DNA from: Shewanella holmiensis
GTDB taxonomy: Bacteria > Pseudomonadota > Gammaproteobacteria > Enterobacterales > Shewanellaceae
Direction of reading: 5' to 3'
NCBI RefSeq assembly: GCF_025370255.1
Contig: NZ_JAMTCD010000027.1
Location: 1 to 50,092 of the forward strand
Length of the DNA: 50,092 nt
Shown: piece by piece, positions 1 to 8,909 of the stretch
How positions within the stretch are numbered: the first letter of the stretch is position 1
Layout: each line of letters starts with the position of its first letter
The notes under the pieces: generated by a model
Databases searched by the model: none
What the model was told of the DNA's origin: nothing
The model's input: the letters and a program-made list of their open reading frames with translations, nothing else
Translations under genes and position numbers: made by a program

Positions 1-219
1 CCAGGAAAGCCAACTCAAAATGCTTTTATTGAACGATTCAACCGCACTTACCGAAATGAAGTTCTGGATTGTTATTTGTTCAGCAGCTTGACTGAAGTAA
101 GGGAAATCACGGATAGTTGGCTTGAAGAATATAATTATGATCGGCCACATGAATCACTGAACGATCTACCGCCCAAGATGTATGAGCGATTAAATGAGGA
201 AAACTCTCTTAAAATATGA
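1..219 (+). CDS. IS3-family transposase OrfB, C-terminal 72 residues (cut by window edge)
   Basis: The first base is already inside an open frame that ends at TGA 217-219. The translation begins [20 protein letters not shown] and continues with a [11 protein letters not shown] motif, which is the C-terminal end of the rve integrase core of IS3-family (IS3/IS150-like) transposases. The Glu in FIERFN matches the third acidic residue of the DDE triad. The protein cuts and rejoins the ends of its own insertion sequence. OrfA and most of OrfB lie outside the window, so whether the element is intact cannot be judged. The element end is probably close to the GGATGGTTACA at about 230-240, since IS3-family elements commonly end in CA; this end is inferred, not proven. 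Confidence 0.9.
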   Translation, partial: PGKPTQNAFIERFNRTYRNEVLDCYLFSSLTEVREITDSWLEEYNYDRPHESLNDLPPKMYERLNEENSLKI

Positions 220-737
220 TCTATATAAGGGATGGTTACAGCATGATGTAATGTCGAAATAGTCTGTGGCGTGGTGTAGTGAAATAGTTAATTTGGCTAC
301 GAACTAAAAGATTAAAACTACTGTGGGTTACGCATGTGATGGTTAACGGAGTGAGGGCATCTGTTAGATTCCTTCACTACCCCTACAAAATCTAATGAAT
401 ATCACTATCGACTAGTACAATAACTCTAACAAGCTTTTGTCCAGGTACAGCTTAGAGTGAACGCTCTAAATCGTTATTGCCCCAAAGCGTTTTTCATTAG
501 CAGCAGTAATCGATTACTAATCCTTATTTGAAAACACCTTCAATAAGGTATTAATTGCTTATGAGGGCCACTTAGTTCGAACTTAGCCCAACATCTAAAA
601 AACCGATTTAAACATTGTCGTTTTTGTTCAATCTTAGCGAGCAGACATTGCTTATTATGTGTGACATACGAAAGCGAGGCACTTTTTAGATAAAGATGGA
701 AGGCTTTCCAGTAAATCAAAAAATTAGGTAAAAAGCG
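220..737. other. Gene-free stretch after the IS element
   Basis: I see no convincing coding frame, tRNA or terminator here. The first 20 or so bases are probably the right terminal repeat of the IS3-family element. The rest is AT-rich and leads to the GNAT gene, whose ribosome-binding site is the weak TAGGTAAA before 738. Confidence 0.5.
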
Positions 738-1559
738 ATGTTAGAAATTAAACCAATCGAAAATCTAGAAGAAATCAGCACACTAAAGCAAGCATATTTT
801 GCACAATCAACAGCACCTCTTGATGGTATGTGGCACTTTGGATTTGTACCCATGTCTACACACTTTGGGTTTTATGAACAAGAAACCCTAGTTGGATACT
901 GCTGCATCAATGGCGAAGGTTATATGTTGCAGTTCTACCTGAGTAATGATACTAAAATGGATGCAAAAGAACTGTTCACGCTTATCGCAGAACAAAATAA
1001 CTCAGTCATTGGGGCTGTAAATGGCGCATTTGTCAGTACAGCAGAGCCGCAGTATCTATCACTTAGCCTTGATAACGCATCAGCAGTGAAGGTTAATTCT
1101 CTGATGTACAAGCAAAAAGAGGCGAGTAAGCAAAGCACTATTCCAGGGTTTGAACTAAAGCTAGCAGAGTCAGAGCAACTGGAGCAATTTGTTGAGTTTG
1201 CAGCCACTACTATCGGTGCACCAGAGCAGTGGCTTACAGGCTACTTTGGTAACCTGATTAATCGTAAAGAGTTATTCGGTTATTGGAGCGAGAATGAACT
1301 TATTGCAACGGGCGAGTGCCGTCTGTTTGATGAGTACCAAACGGGATATGCAGACCTTGGCATGATTGTCGCTCAATCACAACGTGGAAAAGGCATTGCT
1401 ACTCAAATGCTTAACTGGCTAGTTAACTCAGCTAATCAGCGTGGTTTAACGCCTATCTGTTCTACTGAGAGCAGTAATGTAGGTGCACAAAAAGCCATTA
1501 AACGTGCGGGTTTATCATCTTCAAACCGCATTGTTCAGGTTGAATTTAACAACAAATAA
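738..1559 (+). CDS. GNAT-family N-acetyltransferase
   Basis: This 273-residue cytoplasmic protein has a recognisable acetyl-CoA-binding GNAT core in its C-terminal third. The strand LGMIVAQSQRGKGIATQML contains the Q/RxxGxG/A signature (QRGKGIA, near residue 216). It is followed by a helix and the ICSTESSNVGAQKAIKRAGL segment typical of motif B and the alpha4 helix. The N-terminal half (about residues 1-125) is less conserved and may be a degenerate second GNAT lobe. The substrate cannot be told from sequence. The gene stands alone, about 90 bp before an AraC-type regulator in the same orientation. The start is the first ATG of the frame, preceded by TAGGTAAAAAGCG. Confidence 0.8.
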   Translation: MLEIKPIENLEEISTLKQAYFAQSTAPLDGMWHFGFVPMSTHFGFYEQETLVGYCCINGEGYMLQFYLSNDTKMDAKELFTLIAEQNNSVIGAVNGAFVSTAEPQYLSLSLDNASAVKVNSLMYKQKEASKQSTIPGFELKLAESEQLEQFVEFAATTIGAPEQWLTGYFGNLINRKELFGYWSENELIATGECRLFDEYQTGYADLGMIVAQSQRGKGIATQMLNWLVNSANQRGLTPICSTESSNVGAQKAIKRAGLSSSNRIVQVEFNNK

Positions 1560-1651
1560 CTTGTTATCCCTCTTGCTGTTGTAAGGGGGATTTTGGTTTA
1601 CGACGATCTGACTTATAGTACCCTTAATCAATAAACCTAACGGAACTGGTT

Positions 1652-2503
1652 ATGATCCATTGGCTAAAGTCGCCAAACTCACCATGTGTTTCCCAATATG
1701 TAGAATGCTATTGGTTAATTGATAAGCGCCCTGATTCAGAGACTTATCAATTCCCAAAGCTCAACCCTGACCCATCGGCACATTTGATTCTTTCACCTAA
1801 CAATCAAGCCTACTCTTATGACCTGAACCCGAGCATAGCGAAGGGAGAAGGCAGCCATTGGCTTTATCCACATCGGCAGACCTTTGAATTAGATCACTCT
1901 AAGCCATTTGTTCATCTTGGTATCAAGTTTCGTGTCGGCGCTCTTTACTGTTTACCCGATTTTTCTGCCAATCCTTTGGCACTAGATGAAGTGGAGTCAG
2001 TGGAAGACTCAACATTGTTCAAGCAATTAGGTATGGATCAAAGCAGACTGATTGAACTGGCTCGAACCAATCCACAGCAGTGTGTAGAGCAGTTAGATAC
2101 GATGCTGTCGCCTTGGTTGGAACAGTGCACCGAAGATCAGCACAGTAAAATCACTCGCAATGTACTTAAACATCTAGACCAGAGTACGATATCTGAGCTG
2201 GGTGAAAAACTGTATTGTTCACAAAGAACCCTAGAAAGAAGCTTTCAACGCACCACAGGGCTTACCCTTAAACAGTGCCAGTCGATGAATAGATTAGAAG
2301 CAATGCTAGAGTATCTCTATCAACGTGAATCGACTGAACTAGATTGGGTTGAAGTTGTCTTCAAATTTGGTTTTAGTGATCAACCTCACTTGATCCGCCA
2401 CCTTAAAAAACAGCTTGGCTTTACACCTAAAACTTATGAGAAAGAGCGAGGGTTGACGATTGATGTCTATGGTGGTGTTAGTTCAAAATCAAAGTTAGGC
2501 TGA
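1652..2503 (+). CDS. AraC-family transcriptional regulator with DUF6597-like N-terminus
   Basis: This 283-residue protein has a C-terminal double helix-turn-helix of the AraC/XylS type (about residues 165-270). The first HTH runs through ISELGEKLYCSQRTLERSF. The second contains VEVVFKFGFSDQPHLIRHLK, followed by GFTPKTY, the hallmark end of the AraC domain. The N-terminus (SPCVSQYVECYWLIDKR and following) looks like the DUF6597 sensor domain that often precedes this HTH in stand-alone AraC regulators. It probably binds DNA as a dimer in response to an unknown small ligand. The ATG follows GGAACTGGTT. The target is unknown; the upstream GNAT gene is a possible one by proximity only. Confidence 0.85.
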   Translation: MIHWLKSPNSPCVSQYVECYWLIDKRPDSETYQFPKLNPDPSAHLILSPNNQAYSYDLNPSIAKGEGSHWLYPHRQTFELDHSKPFVHLGIKFRVGALYCLPDFSANPLALDEVESVEDSTLFKQLGMDQSRLIELARTNPQQCVEQLDTMLSPWLEQCTEDQHSKITRNVLKHLDQSTISELGEKLYCSQRTLERSFQRTTGLTLKQCQSMNRLEAMLEYLYQRESTELDWVEVVFKFGFSDQPHLIRHLKKQLGFTPKTYEKERGLTIDVYGGVSSKSKLG

Positions 2504-2576
2504 TGGAACTATTCAATGGGCACTAACGCATTACAGAACCTAATCTAAAGTGATAGTATTGACGTGATTATTCTAG

Positions 2577-2628
2577 CTCGCTTTTGTCCAAAAGTGAGCT
2601 TCATAAAGTTTACTCTGCCCCCACTAAT
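2577..2628. repeat. Composite palindromic repeat (REP-like)
   Basis: Two motifs sit side by side. Positions 2577-2600 form an imperfect palindrome around CTTTTGTCCAAAAGTG (2581-2596). Positions 2607-2628, read on the minus strand, give a TTAGTGGGGGCAGAGTAAAC-type motif. Both recur elsewhere in the window: the palindrome at 9113-9128, and the TTAGTGGGG motif at 5277-5316 and 8745-8784. Short intergenic hairpins of this kind resemble REP sequences associated with TnpREP/RAYT transposases. No such transposase gene is present in the window. Confidence 0.6.
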
Positions 2629-2702
2629 TCTAAGCCTGCAACAGGCAATAAGTACCGATGAAGTATTGGACTTAATTTGTCGACCAAATTTAGTTAAATT
2701 GT

Positions 2703-2725
2703 GGTGGTAGAATAAAACTACCACT
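2703..2725. terminator. Hairpin downstream of bufC (weak terminator)
   Basis: GTGGTAG (2704-2710) and CTACCAC (2718-2724) form a perfect 7-bp stem with a 7-nt loop. On the minus strand this lies about 30 bp past the bufC stop. No clear T-run follows, so termination is uncertain. Confidence 0.35.
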
Positions 2726-2755
2726 CACGACATGCTCAATGTTAGCTAGCATTAG

Positions 2756-3565
2756 CTACATACTGACCACAGCTCGGATCAAGCCCTGTTGAAACCAAGC
2801 TTGTAAGGTTTGTAATACCATTAGTGGCGCAGATTGTTCATCGTGCCATTCCAGCATTTGCTCGCACTGGTCGGCAAAATTGTTGCCCTGAATAAATCCT
2901 AGCAATAATGCATATTGTGCTGCTGATAATGAAACAAACTCGGTTAAGCGCGATTCACCGCGCCATAGTAACCATGCTCTAGTTGACTGATAATCTGGCT
3001 CTGGCGGCGTGGTATCCACTTTTAATGCTTGCCAAGCTTCGACAGCATTACTGTTACAGGTGAATATTTGCACGCTAGGATGAAAGCGTAAACAGCAATT
3101 GGGCCACAATTCTGGCGATATAGCCTGTAAATCACTAAAGCTTGCGCGCGGGCTTTCTGCTGCGTCAAAGGCATTTAGCAAACGACGTTCGAATCGGGCT
3201 AAATCAGCAATAATAGGATGCTGTTTAAAAAAGTCATCTTGTTGTAAAAAGTTCGGTAAATTCTCACAAAATTGGCGCAATGACTTATTACTTGAGGGAT
3301 ATTGACGAGTATAGTCGGCGGCCATTTTATCGAATAAATCGTCACCCAAATATACCCCAAGTAGCTGGTGGTCTGTTTCAATGGTTTCTTTTAAGCGGAT
3401 CCGGTAAGCGTTGGCATAAATTTGTAGGCGATCATTTGCACTGATCCCCACTTGTTCAGACACGTTAGCTTTCATTACTGACTGAATTTGTTCGTGCTGT
3501 ATATCCGCACCATCGGAGAGTAAATACTGCATAAATTGCTGTTGAATCTCAGCTAAACGGCTCAT
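2756..3565 (-). CDS. bufC: BufC/HvfC-type bufferin maturation partner (DUF2063 N-terminal domain)
   Basis: This 269-residue protein has the N-terminal DUF2063 fold typical of BufC/HvfC: MSRLAEIQQQFMQYLL, then GISANDRLQIYANAYRIRL (about residues 35-57) and YLGDDLFDKMAADY. Its gene lies 2 bp after the DUF692 gene, the usual order. Family knowledge: BufC-type proteins are partners of the DUF692 oxidase and are thought to present the precursor peptide to it. The C-terminal half is variable, with no motif I recognise. It probably acts in the cytoplasm. Assignment to bufferins rather than another RiPP class rests on the precursor gene upstream. Confidence 0.85.
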   Translation of the reverse strand: MSRLAEIQQQFMQYLLSDGADIQHEQIQSVMKANVSEQVGISANDRLQIYANAYRIRLKETIETDHQLLGVYLGDDLFDKMAADYTRQYPSSNKSLRQFCENLPNFLQQDDFFKQHPIIADLARFERRLLNAFDAAESPRASFSDLQAISPELWPNCCLRFHPSVQIFTCNSNAVEAWQALKVDTTPPEPDYQSTRAWLLWRGESRLTEFVSLSAAQYALLLGFIQGNNFADQCEQMLEWHDEQSAPLMVLQTLQAWFQQGLIRAVVSM

Positions 3566-3567
3566 TG

Positions 3568-4506
3568 TTATGCCCTGACGTGTTTCGGTGAAACGTTATT
3601 AGTACTGATATGCTTATTTAAGCCAACAAGTGAGCGAGTGCCAAAGCTTGAACGGGCTAATTCGGCATTGTCGGGCAGAGTTAACTCTGCAATGTGTTTC
3701 GCTTCAAGCAATTCTTGGTATAACACGGGAAATTCGGGAATATTTGCATCGCGTTCAATCATGGTGCTCACAGGTCCAAAGCGTTCTAATGCTGCTTGGT
3801 AAAGCGTCCAAACCGAAGGCGACACATCATGGTCGTGGGTATCGATGACATAATCACCAAAGTCACTGTGACCGGCTAAATGAAATTGCTGTACTCGGCG
3901 AGGGTCTATTTTTTTAAGGTAATCGAGTGGATTAAAGTGATGATTGCGAGCGCTGACATAAATGTTATTAATGTCGAGTAAAATTAAGCAATCTGCAGCT
4001 TCTGCAACCTGGCTTAAAAAGTCCCATTCGTCCATAGTCGAGTCTTGATATGACAAATAGCTGGATACGTTTTCTAACAGTATTCGTCGACCTAAAAAGT
4101 CCTGCACAATACGCACACGCTCAGCGACATGGTTAACCGTTTCTTCGGTGTAAGGCAGTGGCAGTAAATCATGGCTATTAACGCCGTGAATAGAGGTCCA
4201 ACAAATATGATCTGAAATCCATTTAGGCTGAATGTCGTTACTGAGTTTTTTGAGTGCTTTAAGGTAGTCCATATCAAGTGGGTCGGAACTGCCAATTGAC
4301 ATAGACACGCCATGCATCACTACAGGGTATTGCTCGACAATGGCTTCTAAATAATATCGAGGTTTACCGCCTGCAACTAAGTAGTTTTCAGACAAAACTT
4401 CAAACCAATCAATGTCGGGTTGGTGTTGTAAAATATGCTCAAAATGGTCAGTACGTAAGCCTAAGCCAAATCCAAGAAAGTCTTCTGTAATACGAGTATC
4501 TGACAT
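3568..4506 (-). CDS. bufB: BufB/HvfB-type multinuclear non-heme iron oxidase (MNIO, DUF692)
   Basis: This 312-residue DUF692 protein has the usual length and the conserved blocks in order: WFEVLSENY (about residue 35), HGVSMSIGS, SDHICW, LLENVSSYLSY, LLDINNIYVSA, HLAGHSD, DTHDHDV and IERDANIP. The His, Asp and Glu residues in these blocks are those that hold the iron ions in characterised MNIO enzymes. Known members oxidatively modify cysteines of a ribosomally made precursor; in bufferins the result is a copper-binding thiooxazole. Here the substrate is presumably the Cys-rich precursor encoded upstream at 4631-5089. The start ATG is preceded by AAGGATGGACC. It is separated from bufA by a 124-bp spacer containing a hairpin. 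Confidence 0.92.
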   Translation of the reverse strand: MSDTRITEDFLGFGLGLRTDHFEHILQHQPDIDWFEVLSENYLVAGGKPRYYLEAIVEQYPVVMHGVSMSIGSSDPLDMDYLKALKKLSNDIQPKWISDHICWTSIHGVNSHDLLPLPYTEETVNHVAERVRIVQDFLGRRILLENVSSYLSYQDSTMDEWDFLSQVAEAADCLILLDINNIYVSARNHHFNPLDYLKKIDPRRVQQFHLAGHSDFGDYVIDTHDHDVSPSVWTLYQAALERFGPVSTMIERDANIPEFPVLYQELLEAKHIAELTLPDNAELARSSFGTRSLVGLNKHISTNNVSPKHVRA

Positions 4507-4580
4507 GGTCCATCCTTTTTAAAGCAATTTTTCTAGCTTATGATTAGGTAAAAGTTGCGTTAATAATTGAGAAAGTAAAC

Positions 4581-4618
4581 TGATGACCCTGTAACGATAG
4601 TCGGTGACAGAGTCATCA
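4581..4618 (-). promoter_or_regulatory. Intercistronic hairpin between bufA and bufB
   Basis: TGATGAC (4581-4587) pairs with GTCATCA (4612-4618). After one mismatch, CTG/CAG adds three more pairs. It starts about 12 nt past the bufA stop and has no T-run. A stem here could protect the bufA message or reduce read-through, so that precursor is made in excess of enzyme. This role is inference. Confidence 0.4.
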
Positions 4619-4630
4619 AACGAAGCCAAA

Positions 4631-5089
4631 TTAGCTTGCTTTACCGCCAATGTCAGCGCACGATTTTGCTGTAGTGCTAACAAATCCGGTACCTTTACAA
4701 CTTGCTTGACCGCCACATGCGTTATCAGCACCTTTACAATCGTTATGGCCTTTACAGATGTTAACACCGTAGCAGTGAACTAGATCGGCTTTAGTGACTT
4801 TACCAACCCAATCATCTTTTTGTGTGCCGCCGACATCAGCACAAGCTTTTGATGGCATACCAACAAAACCAGTACCTTTACAGCTTGCTTGACCATTACA
4901 AGCATTATCTGCTGTTTTACAGTCATTGTGACCTTTACAGACGTTTACCTCGTAACAATGGACTAAATCTGTTTCGCCATCGGCTAAAGGTACTGTGCTT
5001 GTTTCAGCTGCCATTGCTTGACCTGATAAACTGGCCATTGCAAGTGCTAATGCTGCACCTGTTATGCTACTTTGTGTTTTAGTATTCAT
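4631..5089 (-). CDS. bufA: Bufferin-type precursor (BufA2-like metallophore) with a duplicated 6-Cys core
   Basis: This 152-residue secreted protein starts at ATG 5089, which has AAAGGAATACATA in front; an in-frame ATG 30 bp upstream lacks this. Residues 1-28 are a Sec signal peptide ending in AMA. Two near-identical 48-residue units follow, residues 41-88 and 102-149, identical at 38 of 48 positions. Each has six cysteines in the pattern HCY-VCK-DCK-NAC-SCK-KxC, giving 12 in all. The motif (CYxVNxCKGxxDCK, NACxGQxSCKGxGF) is that of BufA2 bufferin precursors, whose cysteines are modified by the BufB/BufC pair and then bind copper in the periplasm. Family members usually have one unit; two is unusual. 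The metal is inferred from the family. Confidence 0.85.
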   Translation of the reverse strand: MNTKTQSSITGAALALAMASLSGQAMAAETSTVPLADGETDLVHCYEVNVCKGHNDCKTADNACNGQASCKGTGFVGMPSKACADVGGTQKDDWVGKVTKADLVHCYGVNICKGHNDCKGADNACGGQASCKGTGFVSTTAKSCADIGGKAS

Positions 5090-5276
5090 TATGTATTCCT
5101 TTGCTTGATAATAGTTCAAATCGACTTAAGCCTTGCGGTAGCTTTATGATAATTGAGATAGTGACTACAGCGAGGTTGGGATAAAGACCGCTATAGTGTA
5201 GAAGATCTTACAAGAGTATTTGAATAAAGTAGTTATTGTGGTCAATTATTGTTAAATTGCTGTTACAGTTTTTCTG

Positions 5277-5319
5277 AAATTTAGTGGGGTCAGGGTCTGA
5301 GGGATCCCACTAATTTTTA
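5277..5319. repeat. REP-like inverted repeat (TTAGTGGGG family)
   Basis: AAATTTAGTGGG (5277-5288) faces CCCACTAATTT (5306-5316), making a stem of about ten pairs around GTCAGGGTCTGAGGGAT. It shares the TTAGTGGGGTCAGGGT core with copies at 8745-8784 and, on the minus strand, 2607-2628. It is intergenic, between bufA and the TonB receptor. Confidence 0.6.
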
Positions 5320-5370
5320 GGTTTTTCCTATTGCGCCATTTATACCAATCATTAAGCGTTTAAATCCGAA

Positions 5371-5398
5371 ATAAAAAAGGGGCCTAAAGGCCCCTTTA
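5371..5398 (-). terminator. Rho-independent terminator of the TonB-receptor gene
   Basis: AAAGGGGCC (5376-5384) and GGCCCCTTT (5389-5397) form a 9-bp stem with a TAAA loop. Read on the minus strand the hairpin is followed by TTTTTAT. It lies 17 bp past the stop codon of the receptor gene. Confidence 0.85.
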
Positions 5399-5414
5399 TC
5401 TAATTAGCTAATGT

Positions 5415-8414
5415 TTAAAACTCGTAACGGGCAACTAGCGAGAAATATCGCTCAGTTTGACGATCGGTTGTCATACCGTAATCGGGATTCAACTCCAAAC
5501 CGTTGGCGGTATCAGCGTATCTGGCGCGCTCTTCGTTGATATTCGTTGCAGTATCAGAATTAAGTACATTGTAAACAGTACCTTTGACACTAAACCCACC
5601 ACCAAGCAACTCAGGCTTATACATCAAAGACATATCTACATTGGTCACCCAAGGTAAATTACCCGCGGTACCACGAGGAGCGGGATTGCCGTTCTCATCA
5701 TAGTGTGAGGCTTGATCGTAATAACGACTGATACAATCTTCCCATGGATTACCCGGTGCACAGCTATCTACGCTATCAGGGTGTTGAGAGAACATACTCT
5801 GAGGGCGTCCCGAGGTAGTTCTGGCAACTAGACCAAAAATGAGATCATCTGTGATCTTGTAGGCACCACTGATCTTAATCGAATGACGATGGTCGTTAGG
5901 GAGGTCACCATTAGAATGGTCCATCAGATCACCATAGTCATAAGAAGTTGTCCAGCCTGGATCTGCCTGATTGTTATCAGTCTTAACCAATCCCTCAGTG
6001 TTACCGTAGCTGTGTGACCATGTGTATGAACTATTAATCGTTAAATCATCAGTCACGTTGCCATCTAATGTGAACTCCATAGCAAGGTACTTACGCTCAG
6101 CCTTTGGCAACATCAGCTCTTCGGCAGACAAGGTAACATCGTCAACTTGTCCATCACCGTCAAAGTCATAAGACATTTGAATCGCTTCGCCTGGATTATT
6201 CAGCACATAGTAAGAGCCTTGACCCACGTTATCGTCAATACCTAACTCTTGTAACTTCTTCGCTAACACAGGGCCCACATCAGTATCTTCTACGCTGCGA
6301 CCTAAATCGCGATATACAAAACGTACACCACCGCTCATGGTGTCAAACAACTCTTGCTGATAACCAACTGTAAACTCATCTGAATACATTGGTTTTAAAT
6401 TCGCTGATGCAATGAGTCCAGGCTCTGTGATACCACGTTGGCGCCAATATCTATCACGCAACATTGCACCGCGACTTGGTGAACCATCAGCTTCCAATAT
6501 TGGCTGGCCATTGGCGTCAACTTGATCTAGCTCTGAATACTCAAACCATTCAATAGATGATGAGCCTTGAGTAATGTTCATGTTGGCTGAGACGGGCTGG
6601 AAATAACGTCCGTAAGTCGCAAACACCTTAGCGCTACCGTCACCAAACACGTCATAAATAGCCTGTAAACGTGGGGCAATTTGGTTGTCTATAGACACAT
6701 ATTCGCGTCCATCGGATACGGTATTATCAAAACCACTATAACGTAGGCCTAAATTAAGCACGAGCTGGTCCGTTACCTGCCATGAGTCATTCGCATAAAA
6801 GGCAAGTGATGTCACTTCTGAATCGGTGTAACGGGTTCGAATACGACGCTCGATAAAGTCAGTACCCACAGGTGCTCCAGAACGATCATCTACGCCCGCA
6901 GTTTTAACTGACCACCAACCTTCCGCATCGCCAACACCATTCTGGCCAGAGTTGAAATCGACTGTCACCTTAGTGTAGTCAACACCAAACTGAATAGAGT
7001 GAGACTCTAAATCCCAGTTAAAATCGATACGGGCTTGGTCGCGAATATATTCTTCTTCTGATACCGAAGAGTTGGTATGAGTACTAAGATATGAACCATT
7101 ACGGTAGTCATAAACACTTGGATTGGTCGACGCGACCACATTTTCAACGTTTTCAGATGTTCTACCAACAACCGCAGAGACCGAGAAATCATCAGAAAAA
7201 TAGCCGTTATAGTTCAAGCTATACATTTGCCCGCCATCTTCACCAGGCGCTGCAACGCCTTCTTGCTCACCGACGATGTTCGTCTCCCAGTCGTAAGCAT
7301 AGTTAGTGTTGGTCCAAGTACGTTTGTTGTTCATCGCTGACAAACCAAATGAATGATCTGAATTAATAAACCAATCGACCTTGGCAAACCAACGGTCTTC
7401 CTCTCTTTCTCTATTTGTCTTTACGGTTGAGCCAGCCCAGTCTTGATCTTCACGACGAGGGGCAAATAAACCGTAGAAAAACAGCTTATCTTCTACAATC
7501 GCACCGCTAGCCCATAATTGAAGCTCTTTAAAATCGTTACTATCTTGAGCGGTATTGGTTTGAATAACGCCTTCGCTGTTGAAAAGCGAATCATGGCTTG
7601 AACGCGTTGATGATGGATCCCAACGAACTTCAGTACCAAAACTAAATTCATTCTCACCAGATTTAGAAACCGCGTTAACGATACCACCAAGCGCTCCACC
7701 AAACTCAGGGCTCACCCCACCAGTCTGAACTTGTGTTTGAGAAATTGCCTCCCAAGGTAGGCGTATAGAGCCAAGACCAGTACGAATACTCGTTACATTC
7801 ATACCGTTAAAGTAATAACCATTTTCAGCAGCTGACGCCCCACCAAAACTCGAAGCACCTTTGAAATTTGAGCCACCAGGCGCAGCAGTACCCGGGGCAA
7901 GCAATGCGATACTTTCGAAACCAGTATTAACTGGCATCGACTGTAAATCACTTTGAGTAAAGGTCACCCCAGATGTAGATGACGCCATGTCCACGCGACG
8001 AATCATACTGCCGGTAACAGCAATACGCTCAACATTGTCCTCACCTTGCGTGGCGAGTTGGCCATCAAGAATAATCGATTGGCCGATTGTCACTTCAATA
8101 TCATTCTGCTCTGACTGAATAAACCCATCTTTACTAATCGTAATGTCGTACTTGCCAACGGGAACATTACGCAGAATGTACTCACCATTGTCATTGGTTT
8201 GAACCGTGTAAACTAGACCTTTCGTTTTATGTTTAAGCGTGATCGTCGCATTTGTAATATTGCTTCCCGAGCTAGAGGCAACCTGCCCCTTGACGATACT
8301 ACTTCCATCCACAGCCATTGCTGCTGGGGCAGACATTAGCAGTACCGAACCGACAGCAATAGCCGCCAGTGTTTTCCGTGGCATAAAGCGCCCGCGGGCA
8401 TTACTTCCAGACAT
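5415..8414 (-). CDS. TonB-dependent receptor, Oar-like, with CarboxypepD_reg N-terminal domain
   Basis: This 999-residue outer-membrane protein starts at ATG 8414, preceded by GGGAGAGGTTTTT. Longer in-frame starts upstream lack such a site and add a segment before the signal. Residues 1-35 are a signal peptide ending in PAAMA. Residues about 38-125 are a carboxypeptidase-regulatory-like beta-sandwich (KGQVASSSGSNITNATITL, NGEYILRNVPVGKYDI). The plug follows (ERIAVTGSMIRR to GGALGGIVNAVSKSG), then a long beta-barrel ending in YFSLVARYEF with the terminal aromatic residue recognised by the Bam complex. This layout matches Oar-type receptors, which import larger substrates using TonB energy. The substrate is unknown; no transport or catabolic partner lies nearby. 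Confidence 0.9.
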   Translation of the reverse strand: MSGSNARGRFMPRKTLAAIAVGSVLLMSAPAAMAVDGSSIVKGQVASSSGSNITNATITLKHKTKGLVYTVQTNDNGEYILRNVPVGKYDITISKDGFIQSEQNDIEVTIGQSIILDGQLATQGEDNVERIAVTGSMIRRVDMASSTSGVTFTQSDLQSMPVNTGFESIALLAPGTAAPGGSNFKGASSFGGASAAENGYYFNGMNVTSIRTGLGSIRLPWEAISQTQVQTGGVSPEFGGALGGIVNAVSKSGENEFSFGTEVRWDPSSTRSSHDSLFNSEGVIQTNTAQDSNDFKELQLWASGAIVEDKLFFYGLFAPRREDQDWAGSTVKTNREREEDRWFAKVDWFINSDHSFGLSAMNNKRTWTNTNYAYDWETNIVGEQEGVAAPGEDGGQMYSLNYNGYFSDDFSVSAVVGRTSENVENVVASTNPSVYDYRNGSYLSTHTNSSVSEEEYIRDQARIDFNWDLESHSIQFGVDYTKVTVDFNSGQNGVGDAEGWWSVKTAGVDDRSGAPVGTDFIERRIRTRYTDSEVTSLAFYANDSWQVTDQLVLNLGLRYSGFDNTVSDGREYVSIDNQIAPRLQAIYDVFGDGSAKVFATYGRYFQPVSANMNITQGSSSIEWFEYSELDQVDANGQPILEADGSPSRGAMLRDRYWRQRGITEPGLIASANLKPMYSDEFTVGYQQELFDTMSGGVRFVYRDLGRSVEDTDVGPVLAKKLQELGIDDNVGQGSYYVLNNPGEAIQMSYDFDGDGQVDDVTLSAEELMLPKAERKYLAMEFTLDGNVTDDLTINSSYTWSHSYGNTEGLVKTDNNQADPGWTTSYDYGDLMDHSNGDLPNDHRHSIKISGAYKITDDLIFGLVARTTSGRPQSMFSQHPDSVDSCAPGNPWEDCISRYYDQASHYDENGNPAPRGTAGNLPWVTNVDMSLMYKPELLGGGFSVKGTVYNVLNSDTATNINEERARYADTANGLELNPDYGMTTDRQTERYFSLVARYEF

Positions 8415-8744
8415 AAAAACCTCTCCCTTATCTAATTTGTTGTAGTGCATCCGCGTAGAATTATTTTTGATTGATCGTAGGTACATATTTTTGGATGCAA
8501 CAAAACCATAACACATGACACATATTTTATACAATCTCCAATATACAATATTCAATGTGCGATAAAGGAGTGTTAACTAAATGAGTTTTCACAGGCTTTA
8601 AAACAAGACGTAAGAAAAAAGCGAAGATTGGAACACTATCCACAGCGGCAGTTAATTGAGTCATTAACTCAGATAAGATTGATAGAACAGTAGATTAAAA
8701 GAGGGGGGCTGAGGTTAAACGCTCGCCGTTACACTGCTTACAAA

Positions 8745-8784
8745 AATTTAGTGGGGTCAAAATTTAGTGAGGTCAGGGTAAACT
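8745..8784. repeat. Tandem pair of TTAGTGGGG REP-like motifs
   Basis: AAATTTAGTGGGGTC (8745-8759) is followed directly by AAATTTAGTGAGGTCAGGGT, then AAACTTTT. This is the same core as at 5277-5316 and, inverted, at 2607-2628. It is the most complete copy because it keeps the GGGTAAACTTT extension. Confidence 0.6.
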
Positions 8785-8909
8785 TTTATAAAAAGTAAAT
8801 TGAAACACTGCTTTTTCTAAAACGTTTATGTCCAAAAACGATTTAGCTTTTTATTGTCCGATTGATACCCGAAAGGTTAAATCGAAGAGATCAAATAACC
8901 AAGTGTAGA

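Noticed and set aside
400..560. Possible integron attC-like site near TCTAACAAGC and CGTTATTG
   Set aside because: The right-hand core does not fit GTTRRRY and no inverted L-box pairing is visible; no integrase or cassette array is present.
4519..4767. 82-residue minus-strand frame overlapping bufA and the bufA-bufB spacer
   Set aside because: Its first half is bufA read in another frame, it lacks a ribosome-binding site, and the bufA frame has a clear signal peptide and motif.
8577..8693. 38-codon open frame between the TonB receptor and the repeats
   Set aside because: It has no start codon, no ribosome-binding site and no recognised motif; likely chance.
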